From Timaviella obliquedivisa GSE-PSE-MK23-08B (lineage in GTDB: Bacteria; Cyanobacteriota; Cyanobacteriia; Elainellales; Elainellaceae), in contig JAHHII010000002.1 of assembly GCA_019358855.1 (NCBI GenBank), forward strand, positions 436,690-500,689: a DNA stretch of 64,000 bases. The letters run 5' to 3'. Under the pieces are notes generated by a model. It was not told the DNA's origin. It did not search any database and saw nothing but the letters and a program-made list of their open reading frames with translations. Of this stretch, positions 35,921 to 44,747 are shown in pieces (within the stretch, counting starts at the first letter, position 1; each line of letters starts with the position of its first letter). Both the position numbers and the translations under genes were made by a program.

Positions 35921-37144
35921 ATGCAGGAAAAACGACTAGAATTTAATCCATTTAGCTCAGAATTTCAGGCAAATCCTTACCCGATTTATCAAACATTGCG
36001 AACAGAATCTCCGATTCACCAGGTCAAAGGCTTTAAGTTTAATCAGTGGTTTTTGTCGCGCTACAAAGATGTCTATGCAGTCTTAAATGATGCTCGGTTT
36101 AAGGTTGATGATTTACCTGAACGATTAGCAGATAAAGCGTTGCATTTGAAACAAAAGGGGGACTTTGAGCCGTTGATTCAGACCGTTAGCCATTGGCTTT
36201 TTTTCCTAGAACCGCCCGATCATACGAGGCTACGATCGCTAGTTCAAAAAACATTTTCGAGCATGAAAGTTGAGCCATTGCGTCCTCGAATTGAGGCGAT
36301 CGTTAATCATCTACTCGATCAGGTTGAAGATAAACAGATGGATATTATGATGAGTCTGGCAGCCCCTTTACCCGCCTTAGTCAGTTCAGAATTATTGGGA
36401 ATCCCCATTGGCGATCGCGTCACCCTAACCCAATGGGCGTACACCTTATTTCATGTGTTTGATCAACCCTTATCGCTCCAGGACTACCAGCACATCAGTC
36501 AGGTTGCCCTACAATTCAAGGAATATTTTGGTAAGTTGATCACAGACTTTAGAAAGAATCCCCAGGACAATCTCATCAGCAAACTTATTCAGCTTTGCGA
36601 CCAGGAAGAAAAGCTAAGTGAAGCAGAGCTAATAGGATTTTTAAGCATGTTGTTTAGCGTGGGTCAGGAGACGACAGAAAACTTAATTGGAAATGGCATT
36701 TTTGCGCTACTCCATCATCCGGACTTGTTAGAAAATTTGAAGCAGAACCCACAGCTAATGGGCAATGCACTAGAGGAATTGTTGCGCTATGATAGCCCCG
36801 TTCAAATTATTAGCCGAACTGCGATCGAGCCTGTAGAAATGGATGGAAAGGCAATTCAAAAAGGCGACAAGGTTAATCTTTTATTGGGAGCAGCAAGCCG
36901 CGATCCAGAAAAGTTTCCGGATCCCGATCGCCTCAGTTGGAATCGTCAGGAAAGTTCACGGTTACCGTTCGGATCAGGCATTCACTATTGCTTGGGTGCT
37001 GAGTTGGCGCGGGTGCAAGGACAAGTGGCGCTGAGTAGCCTGATTCAGCGTTTTCCTCAATTACAATTGCAGTCAGAAAAAGTTGAACGACGTAAAAACA
37101 TTGTGTTGCGTGGCTTCAAAGTTTTATCTGTAACTTTCGCCTAA
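35921..37144 (+). CDS. Cytochrome P450, bacterial class
   Basis: 407 residues, soluble. Heme-binding motif FGSGIHYCLGAELAR with the thiolate Cys357, K-helix ExxR as ELLRYDSP-type region (EELLRYDSPVQIISR), and the I-helix SVGQETTENLIGNG, where the usual acidic-Thr pair is QETT. This resembles the CYP102/107-like soluble hydroxylases. It lies 62 bases before the PKS gene and is the obvious candidate to hydroxylate or desaturate the PKS product. Confidence 0.92.
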   Translation: MQEKRLEFNPFSSEFQANPYPIYQTLRTESPIHQVKGFKFNQWFLSRYKDVYAVLNDARFKVDDLPERLADKALHLKQKGDFEPLIQTVSHWLFFLEPPDHTRLRSLVQKTFSSMKVEPLRPRIEAIVNHLLDQVEDKQMDIMMSLAAPLPALVSSELLGIPIGDRVTLTQWAYTLFHVFDQPLSLQDYQHISQVALQFKEYFGKLITDFRKNPQDNLISKLIQLCDQEEKLSEAELIGFLSMLFSVGQETTENLIGNGIFALLHHPDLLENLKQNPQLMGNALEELLRYDSPVQIISRTAIEPVEMDGKAIQKGDKVNLLLGAASRDPEKFPDPDRLSWNRQESSRLPFGSGIHYCLGAELARVQGQVALSSLIQRFPQLQLQSEKVERRKNIVLRGFKVLSVTFA

Positions 37145-37206
37145 ATTTCTTACTTAAATCTCGCTAAGTTCCTGCCGTCATCCACCCCTTGAAACCTTCT
37201 AAGCCC

Positions 37207-40200
37207 ATGAAATTAGAGCCAGTTGCGATTATTGGAATTGGGTGTCGTTTCCCAGGTGCTAATAATCCAGAAGCCTTCTGGCAATTGTTGCGCAATGGGG
37301 TAGATGCCATTACCGAAATACCCTGCGATCGCTGGGACAATACTCGTTTTTATGATCCTGACCCAACCCAACCCAATAAAACAAATCAGCGCTGGGGCGG
37401 GTTTCTAGATCAAGTAGATCAGTTTGACCCACAATTTTTTGGCATTGCCCCACGGGAGGCAAGCAGCATTGACCCGCAGCAACGCATCATTCTAGAGGTC
37501 GCTTGGGAAGCGCTGGAAGATGCGGGGCAGGTGCCAGGAGAATTAGCAGGTTCGCAAACAGGGGTTTTTGTCGGTATTGGGACGCACGATTACTCAGTGA
37601 TGCTGTGGCAAAACCCGGTGAATGATCCGTATGCAACCACGGGAACAGGGAATTGCATTGCCGCTAATCGGATTTCCTATGCGCTGGATTTGCGGGGTCC
37701 TAGTCTGGCGATCGACACGGCTTGTTCTTCGTCTTTAGTTTCAGTGCATTTGGCTTGTCAGAGTCTTTGGCAGGGAGAATCAACGCTAGCGTTGGCGGGA
37801 GGTGTCAACGTATTGCTGCTACCGACAGCAATGGTAGGCTTCACAAAAAGCGGTTTGATGGCTGCTGATGGGCGTTGTAAAACCTTTGATGCGGCGGCAG
37901 ATGGCTATGTGCGTAGTGAAGGGGCGGGTATAGTCGTGCTGAAGCCTTTGAAACAAGCGAAACGAGAGGGCGATCGCATTTATGCAGTCATTCGCGGAGG
38001 AGCAGTCAATCAAGATGGGCGCAGCAATGGGCTAACGGCTCCCAACCCGCAGGCGCAGGAGGCAGTGTTGCGGCGCGCCTATGCCCAGGCGGGTGTATCG
38101 CCGGGACAAGTGCGGTATGTGGAGGTGCATGGCACGGGCACAAAATTGGGCGACCCGATGGAGTTGAAGGCGCTGGGGACGGTGTTGGCGGAAGGTCGTC
38201 CGCTAGGACAGATTTGCGCGATCGGTTCAGTGAAGACCAACATTGGGCATACCGAGACAGCAGCGGGAATTGCGGGGTTGATTAAGGTAGCATTGGCATT
38301 ACAGCATCGAGAGTTACCGCCGAGCTTGCATTTCCGTCAGCCCAATCCCTATATTGATTTTCAGAGGCTGTCTGTGCGAGTGCAGGAAAGGCTAGAGAAG
38401 CTGGAGGGAGAGGCGATCGCAGGAGTCAGTGCTTTTGGCTTTGGCGGCACCAACGCCCATATTATTTTGGAATCTGTCCCTTCACGAAGAATCCGCACGC
38501 CTAAGAAAAAGCAACCAGTACAAGAACTACATTTACTGACGTTGTCTGCTAAAACAGAACAGGCTTTGCATGATATAGCAACACAACTTCAGGTATTTTT
38601 AGAAGAGCATTCTGAATGTTTATTAACAGATGTTTGCTACACAGCAAATGTCGGGCGATCGCATTTCTCCCATCGTCTTGCCATCATTGCCGAGTCGTTA
38701 GAATCGCTACGTCATCAACTTTACATATTCACAACGAATACTAGACAGATACCAACCAGGAAACCACCAATTCGACAGGCGAATCGCAACCCTCAACTCG
38801 CCGAAATTGATTGGCAACTGCCTCAAGAAACCTTACTTCAGCAAGTAGCAGAACGCTATGTTCAAGGCGAAAAGATTGACTGGGCAACATTTTATCAGGC
38901 AAAGTTTTATCAAGGGGAGCGCGATCGCTTCGAGATGCCCGTAAGGGGTCGCCTCATTTCTCTACCCACTTATCCTTTTCAGCGTCAGCGGTTTTGGGCA
39001 GAGGGAGCAAAGTTAGCTATACCGCAACCGCCAGAAGTACACCCACTTTTAGGACAACGCTTGCAGTTAGCAGGGGTGACAGAGGTACGTTTTCAAGTGC
39101 AAATCCACCCTCAAAGTTATCTAAAAGATCACTGCATTTTCGGTCAGCCGATTTTCCCAGCAGCAGCCTATCTAAAAATGCTGCGAACGGCGGGGGCACA
39201 AGTCATGCTTGATCCGCAGGTACAACAATTTAGAATTGAGCGATCGCTACCCCTGATCGAAACCCAAATTCTTCAAATTGTTCTAAAACCCGAGAAAGAT
39301 TATTACATTGCCCAAATCTTTCGACGGGTATCTGATGAATCTTGGACGTTACAAGCCTCTGCACAAATTAATCATGCAGAACGTCGTGAACCCGTTCACA
39401 GCCCTTTTCACTTAAACGTGCAGCAGTTCATCACTTCGCAAGTGACAAAAGATATCTTCTCTATAGTAGAGAAAGAGTGGCGATCGATTCCTGTGGATGA
39501 GTTTTATCGCCAGCTTCAAGATCAAGGACTAGAGTATGGTGCAAATTTTCAGGGCATTCAGAACCTTTGGCAAGGAGAAGACCAGGCGATCGCCCAAATC
39601 CAGCTTTCCAAAGATCTACAAACTCATCTTTACAAACTTCACCCGAGTTTATTAGATGCTGGCTTTCAAACTTTAGGCGCTTTACTCTCTGAGTCTTATT
39701 TACCAGTAGGATGCGATCGCTTTCAGGTGTTTCAAACTTTGGGCGATCGGGTATGGAGCCATGTGCAGATTACTTCTAGAAATGCCCAACAGGTTCAGGC
39801 GAATATCTCTTTGATGGATGATGATGGGGCGATCGTGGCTGAAGTTATAAATCTATCGTTACGGGTAGCAAGTCCTTCTGCTTACCCTCTTCCTGAACAA
39901 AAGAATGAACGACAGAGTGAACAAGAATATGAACAACACAGCGAATGGCTCTATAAAGTAAATTGGCAGCCCAAAAATTTGGAAACACAATCGAGTGTAG
40001 AACAGAAGGATTGGCTAATTTTTGCAGATCGAGAGGGGTTAGGGATATTGCTGGCAAAGCAGTTGGAGATGAGAGGCGATCGCTGTACGCTAGTTTTTTC
40101 TGAACAAGTTGACCTGACCCAACCAGAGGATTTTCGGGCATGGGTGAATCAGAGAATTGCACAGAATATTATTTATCTATGGAGTCTAGAAGAAGCTGAA

Positions 40201-43200
40201 AACCTCGATCTGTATTCCTTGCAAAATGCACAGATCCAGGGCTGTGCAGGAGTGCTGCATCTGGTTCAAGCCTTGGCAGAATCGTCTGCTCGTCTCTGGC
40301 TGGTTACTCGTGCAACTCAGGCGATCGGTTCACACGCGCAGCAATTACATCAGTCTTCACTCTGGGGTTTGGCGCAAGTAATACGCGCAGAATATCCTAA
40401 TTTATACTGCGTATCGATTGATCTAGACATGAAGGGTAATGATCTACAGATATTGCAACAGGAACTAGATAGTACGCAATTAGAGGAACAAATTGCGTAC
40501 CGTAGAGAAAATGCTTCACAGAACGCGAAAGCAGAACGATATGTGGCTCGGTTAATACCTTACACTAAGCCCTCTATTCCCCCAGAATCCTTTCGTCTTC
40601 AGGGTTCTGGAACTTTAGATAATTTGGTTCTGGCTCCCTACCCTCGGCGCACTCCTGCGCCCCATGAAGTCGAAATTCAGGTCTGTGCAGCAGGCGTTAA
40701 TTTTCGAGATGTGCTGAATGCATTAGGAATGCTAGATCAATGTTTATCGAAGGACTTGCAGGGAGAAGCAACCTCCATCCCTTTTGGTGGCGAGTGTGCT
40801 GGGCGAATTATCACGATTGGGCAAGCGGTAAGAGGACTGTGCGTTGGGGATGAAGTGATAGCGGCACAGGCGATCGGTAGTTTAGGCAGTTTTGTTACCG
40901 TGGATGCCAGGTTTGTGGCGCAGAAGCCAAAGGAGATAAGTTTTGTTGAGGCAGCAACGATTCCGATCGCGTTTTTGACAGCAGATTATGGGTTAAAGCT
41001 AGCAAAGCTAAAGAAGGGCGATCGCATTTTGATTCACTCAGCAGCGGGTGGAGTGGGGCAAGCTGCTGTTCAAATTGCGCAACAGGTGGGGGCAGAAATA
41101 TACGCCACTGCTAGCCCTGCAAAATGGCAGTTTCTCAAATCTCAAGGGATTCAGCACGTTATGAATTCTCGAACGTTAGAGTTTGCCCAAGACATTAAAA
41201 CATTGACTCAAGGCAAAGGAGTTAATGTGGTTTTTAATAGCCTAAACGGAGATTTTATTCCCCGTAGTTTAGAGGCGCTGGCTCCAGGTGGACGGTTTGT
41301 AGAGATTGGCAAAATCGGCATTTGGACGGCTCAACAAATGCATAAGATTCGGAGTGATGTAGCGTATCTTCCCTTCGATTTGCTCGATATTTCTAACCAA
41401 AAACCTAGTCTAATGAGTGACTTATTGCAGACGCTTTTACCCAGGTTTCAGCAGGACTTAAAGCCCTTACCTTACACTGTTTTTTCGATTACAGAAGCTG
41501 CCAGCGCATTTCGGTATATGGCACAAGCTCAGCATTGGGGGAAAGTCGTGATATCTTTTCCTAACCCATTTGTGACGCATGAGAATGCCAGCTATTTAAT
41601 TACGGGCGGTGTGGGCGTACTAGGACTTGAGGCTGCAAAATGGTTAGTGGAAAGAGGTGCAAAACATCTGATCTTGACCTGGCATAAGAATTTTTCGGAG
41701 TCAGCAAAATTAACGATCGCCCAACTCGAAAAATCTGGAGCAGTCGTGCAGGTTATTCAAGCAAATGTAGTAGACCAGGAGGCGATCGCGGCTGTTCTCA
41801 AGCCCTCTAATTTACCGCCGCTTCGAGGCATCATCCATGCGGCTGGCTCATTAGATGATGGCGCACTGACAAGACTCACCTGGCAGCGCTTTCAGCAAGT
41901 CATGGCTCCCAAAGTTTTTGGCGCTTGGAACTTACACCAATTAACTCAGCATTTACCGTTAGATTTCTTCGTTTGTTTTTCATCGGCAGCAGCGTTGCTA
42001 GGTTCGCCAGGGCAAGGCAACTATGCGGCTGCAAACGCTTTTTTAGATGCACTGATGCACGAGCGCCGACGTTTAGGATTGCCAGGATTGAGCGTTAACT
42101 GGAGTGCTTGGTCGGAGGGAATGGCGACTAGGGTAGGACAGAAAAAGCTAGCAGCGAGGGGAATCGGGTCGATTACACCTTCTCAAGGCTTCCAGATTCT
42201 GGAGAACTTGCTAGAAGAGGATGCGACACAAGTAGCGGTTTTGCCGATCGATTGGGCAGTGTTTGGAGCACAAATTTCAGGGCGAAAATTGGCTTTTTTA
42301 AATGAGATTTTGAAGCCACATAAGGCTTTACTGGGGCTAGAAGCGAGTCATCAGTCTCTGCTGCACTTAGAGAATAGCGCTGATTTGACGGAGAAAATTC
42401 AGGGGCAAGTTGCAAAAATTCTTGGCTTTTCTGCATCTCAACAGGTTGATCTGCATCAGAAGTTCGATGACATGGGAATGGATTCTTTGATGGCTGTAGA
42501 ATTATCTAACTATGTTCGGACTTTGTTGGGCAGCGCGGTGCCGCTAGATTTGGCATTCGAGTATCCGACGATCGCATTACTAGTTGATTATTTGTTTCAG
42601 CAAGGATATACCCATAGAGCGCTTCAGGCTCCAAACCGTACCAATGGAAGTAATGGAAAATCACAAGACTCTTCACCAGATCCTGTACCAGATGTACCCT
42701 TAGAGTTTTACCAGTTCAGTCGATCGCCAGAATATCTTAATATGCAGTCCTATCTTCAAGAAGTTGGGAAAGCGGGTAATCCTTTTTTTACAGTTCATGA
42801 TGGTGTCGCTGGAGATATTATTCAAACAAACGGAAAAGAACTGATTAACTATGCTAGCTATAACTATTTAGGAATGTCGGGTCATGCTAAGGTTAACGCC
42901 GTAACAAAGGCAGCGATCGATCGCTATGGCACTTCTGTATCAGCAAGTCGCGTCGTATCAGGAGAACGTTTTTTACATCGAGAGTTAGAGCAAGAAATTG
43001 CGGATTTTTTAGGTGCAGAAGAAACCATTGTTTATGTGGGAGGACACACCACAAACACCACTACGATCGGGCATTTGTTTGGAAAATCTGACCTGATTTT
43101 GTACGATGCGTTAAGCCATAACAGCATTCGTCAAGGATGTGCTTTATCAAACGCTGCTGCAATTGAGTTTCCTCATAATGATTGGCGATCGCTCGAGCTT

Positions 43201-43908
43201 TTGCTGTCGCAACAGCGCAGACATTACGAGAAAGTTTTAATCGCCATTGAGGGCATCTATAGCACCGATGGCGACATTGCCCCTCTACCCGAAATCGTCA
43301 GAATTAAAAACCGCCACAAAGCGTTTTTACTAGTCGATGAAGCCCATTCTATTGGGGTGTTGGGCAAACATGGGCGCGGCATTGGCGAATACTTCGGCGT
43401 TCCTGGCAACCAGGTTGATTTGTGGATGGGCACGCTAAGTAAATCGTTTGCAAGCTGCGGTGGTTACATCGCGGGATGTCGAGCATTAGTAGAATATCTT
43501 AAATACACTGCACCAGGATTTGTGTTTAGCGTGGGGATGTCGCCTCCCAACACAGCTTCGGCTTTAGCAGCGCTGCGGCAACTTAAAGCTGAACCGGAAC
43601 GAGTGACACAACTGCATGAGCGATCGGCGCTATTTCTCAAGCTGGCAAAAAAGCGAGGACTCAATACAGGAATGAGCCAAAATTCTCCGGTGATTCCAAT
43701 CATTGTAGGCGAAGCAGAAAAGGCGATCGCCCTCTCTCAAAATCTGGCGCAACGCGGCATTAATGCCCAGCCAATGATTCATCCTTCAGTGCCCCACAAT
43801 GCAGCACGTTTACGCTTTTTCATCTCTTGTACTCACACAGAAGAACAGATTCGTCTTACAGTAGAAACGCTTGCTGAGGCGATCGCCCAGATCGAGGCAG
43901 CGGTTTAA
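37207..43908 (+). CDS. AT-less reducing polyketide synthase fused to alpha-oxoamine synthase
   Basis: 2,233 residues from ATG 37207 (a TTG at 37189 would add six). Order: KS 5-425 with Cys173, His308, His348; a linker of about 100 residues; no acyltransferase (no GHSxGE) although the post-AT motif LPTYPFQRQRFW is kept; DH 612-900 with His642 and Asp817; pseudo-KR 915-1120; ER 1125-1455 with HSAAGGVGQAA; KR 1460-1640 with Ser1592/1593, Tyr1606, Asn1610; ACP 1725-1800 with phosphopantetheine Ser1760 in GMDSL; PLP-dependent oxoamine synthase 1835-2233 with DEAHSIG and Lys2079 in LSKSF. A fully reducing single module that probably iterates; the last domain would release the chain by condensing it with an amino acid, yielding a 2-amino-3-ketone. 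Confidence 0.93.
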   Translation: MKLEPVAIIGIGCRFPGANNPEAFWQLLRNGVDAITEIPCDRWDNTRFYDPDPTQPNKTNQRWGGFLDQVDQFDPQFFGIAPREASSIDPQQRIILEVAWEALEDAGQVPGELAGSQTGVFVGIGTHDYSVMLWQNPVNDPYATTGTGNCIAANRISYALDLRGPSLAIDTACSSSLVSVHLACQSLWQGESTLALAGGVNVLLLPTAMVGFTKSGLMAADGRCKTFDAAADGYVRSEGAGIVVLKPLKQAKREGDRIYAVIRGGAVNQDGRSNGLTAPNPQAQEAVLRRAYAQAGVSPGQVRYVEVHGTGTKLGDPMELKALGTVLAEGRPLGQICAIGSVKTNIGHTETAAGIAGLIKVALALQHRELPPSLHFRQPNPYIDFQRLSVRVQERLEKLEGEAIAGVSAFGFGGTNAHIILESVPSRRIRTPKKKQPVQELHLLTLSAKTEQALHDIATQLQVFLEEHSECLLTDVCYTANVGRSHFSHRLAIIAESLESLRHQLYIFTTNTRQIPTRKPPIRQANRNPQLAEIDWQLPQETLLQQVAERYVQGEKIDWATFYQAKFYQGERDRFEMPVRGRLISLPTYPFQRQRFWAEGAKLAIPQPPEVHPLLGQRLQLAGVTEVRFQVQIHPQSYLKDHCIFGQPIFPAAAYLKMLRTAGAQVMLDPQVQQFRIERSLPLIETQILQIVLKPEKDYYIAQIFRRVSDESWTLQASAQINHAERREPVHSPFHLNVQQFITSQVTKDIFSIVEKEWRSIPVDEFYRQLQDQGLEYGANFQGIQNLWQGEDQAIAQIQLSKDLQTHLYKLHPSLLDAGFQTLGALLSESYLPVGCDRFQVFQTLGDRVWSHVQITSRNAQQVQANISLMDDDGAIVAEVINLSLRVASPSAYPLPEQKNERQSEQEYEQHSEWLYKVNWQPKNLETQSSVEQKDWLIFADREGLGILLAKQLEMRGDRCTLVFSEQVDLTQPEDFRAWVNQRIAQNIIYLWSLEEAENLDLYSLQNAQIQGCAGVLHLVQALAESSARLWLVTRATQAIGSHAQQLHQSSLWGLAQVIRAEYPNLYCVSIDLDMKGNDLQILQQELDSTQLEEQIAYRRENASQNAKAERYVARLIPYTKPSIPPESFRLQGSGTLDNLVLAPYPRRTPAPHEVEIQVCAAGVNFRDVLNALGMLDQCLSKDLQGEATSIPFGGECAGRIITIGQAVRGLCVGDEVIAAQAIGSLGSFVTVDARFVAQKPKEISFVEAATIPIAFLTADYGLKLAKLKKGDRILIHSAAGGVGQAAVQIAQQVGAEIYATASPAKWQFLKSQGIQHVMNSRTLEFAQDIKTLTQGKGVNVVFNSLNGDFIPRSLEALAPGGRFVEIGKIGIWTAQQMHKIRSDVAYLPFDLLDISNQKPSLMSDLLQTLLPRFQQDLKPLPYTVFSITEAASAFRYMAQAQHWGKVVISFPNPFVTHENASYLITGGVGVLGLEAAKWLVERGAKHLILTWHKNFSESAKLTIAQLEKSGAVVQVIQANVVDQEAIAAVLKPSNLPPLRGIIHAAGSLDDGALTRLTWQRFQQVMAPKVFGAWNLHQLTQHLPLDFFVCFSSAAALLGSPGQGNYAAANAFLDALMHERRRLGLPGLSVNWSAWSEGMATRVGQKKLAARGIGSITPSQGFQILENLLEEDATQVAVLPIDWAVFGAQISGRKLAFLNEILKPHKALLGLEASHQSLLHLENSADLTEKIQGQVAKILGFSASQQVDLHQKFDDMGMDSLMAVELSNYVRTLLGSAVPLDLAFEYPTIALLVDYLFQQGYTHRALQAPNRTNGSNGKSQDSSPDPVPDVPLEFYQFSRSPEYLNMQSYLQEVGKAGNPFFTVHDGVAGDIIQTNGKELINYASYNYLGMSGHAKVNAVTKAAIDRYGTSVSASRVVSGERFLHRELEQEIADFLGAEETIVYVGGHTTNTTTIGHLFGKSDLILYDALSHNSIRQGCALSNAAAIEFPHNDWRSLELLLSQQRRHYEKVLIAIEGIYSTDGDIAPLPEIVRIKNRHKAFLLVDEAHSIGVLGKHGRGIGEYFGVPGNQVDLWMGTLSKSFASCGGYIAGCRALVEYLKYTAPGFVFSVGMSPPNTASALAALRQLKAEPERVTQLHERSALFLKLAKKRGLNTGMSQNSPVIPIIVGEAEKAIALSQNLAQRGINAQPMIHPSVPHNAARLRFFISCTHTEEQIRLTVETLAEAIAQIEAAV

Positions 43909-43931
43909 GCGTAAACTTCAGGAATTCTCTT

Positions 43932-44747
43932 ATGGCTTTTAACCAACAACACGCCGTTATTACAGGCGGTTCCAGTGGCATCGGCAAGGCTACTGCTCAG
44001 TTGCTAGCCAGCCAGGGTGCAAATATTTCTATCATTGCTCGAAACCTAGCAAAATTAGAAGCCGCGAAGACTGAGATTGTCAGTGCTTTTCCTCACTCAA
44101 ACGTCTTAACTTTTACAGCAGATGTTTCCGATCGCGCTCAAGCAGAACAGGCAATTACAGCCGCGATCGCCCAACAAGGCGCACCCGATATCCTCGTTAC
44201 TTCCGCCGGAATTGCCCATCCTGGCTACTTTCAAGAGCTTCCTATCGAAATTTTTGAACGCACGATGGCGATTAATTATTTTGGAACGCTCTATTGCATT
44301 AAAGCGGCTCTGCCTGCCATGGAGCAACGACGGCAGGGATCGGTTGTGCTGATTTCGTCTGGGGCAGGATTAATCGGTCTCTATGGCTACACGCCTTACA
44401 GCCCCAGCAAGTTTGCCCTGCGAGGCTTGGCGGAGTCTTTGCGGGGAGAACTGAAGGTTTTGGGTATCCATGTGGCGATCGCTTATCCACCTGACACCGA
44501 CACGCCACAGCTTGCTGAAGAAAAAAAAACCAAGCCACTCGAAACCCAGAAAATCACTGCATCGGCAGAAACTTGGAGCGCAGAAAATGTTGCGATCGCC
44601 ATTGTTAAAGGAATTGAGAAAAAGCAATTTGCGATCGCCCCTGGCACTGAAATGAGCATTTTACACAAGCTGAGTAGTCTTATTAACCCAGTCCTGAACT
44701 GGCAATTTGATCAAATTGTAGCTAAGGTTCGTGCAGGTAAAAAATAA
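43932..44747 (+). CDS. 3-ketodihydrosphingosine-reductase-like SDR
   Basis: 271-residue short-chain dehydrogenase. Cofactor loop TGGSSGIGK (11-19), catalytic Ser142/143, Tyr156 and Lys160 (YSPSK). After the active site comes AYPPDTDTPQLAEE and KTKPLET (about 184-203), which match the signature of eukaryotic KDSR/TSC10 (YPPDTDTP, then NRTKPLET) much better than that of FabG-type SDRs. The expected reaction is NADPH-dependent reduction of a 2-amino-3-ketone to the amino alcohol. AGGA 8 bases before the ATG. It is 23 bases after the PKS-oxoamine synthase gene; its stop overlaps the next start by one base (TAATG). Confidence 0.9.
   Translation: MAFNQQHAVITGGSSGIGKATAQLLASQGANISIIARNLAKLEAAKTEIVSAFPHSNVLTFTADVSDRAQAEQAITAAIAQQGAPDILVTSAGIAHPGYFQELPIEIFERTMAINYFGTLYCIKAALPAMEQRRQGSVVLISSGAGLIGLYGYTPYSPSKFALRGLAESLRGELKVLGIHVAIAYPPDTDTPQLAEEKKTKPLETQKITASAETWSAENVAIAIVKGIEKKQFAIAPGTEMSILHKLSSLINPVLNWQFDQIVAKVRAGKK

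Noticed and set aside
42712-43908. Reading the PLP domain as BioF (biotin synthesis)
   Set aside because: It is fused behind an ACP in a PKS and is followed by a ketosphinganine-type reductase; no biotin genes are nearby.
37207-43908. Heterocyst-glycolipid or olefin (Ols) synthase
   Set aside because: Neither the hglE-type layout nor sulfotransferase/thioesterase domains of Ols are present; the release domain is PLP-dependent.
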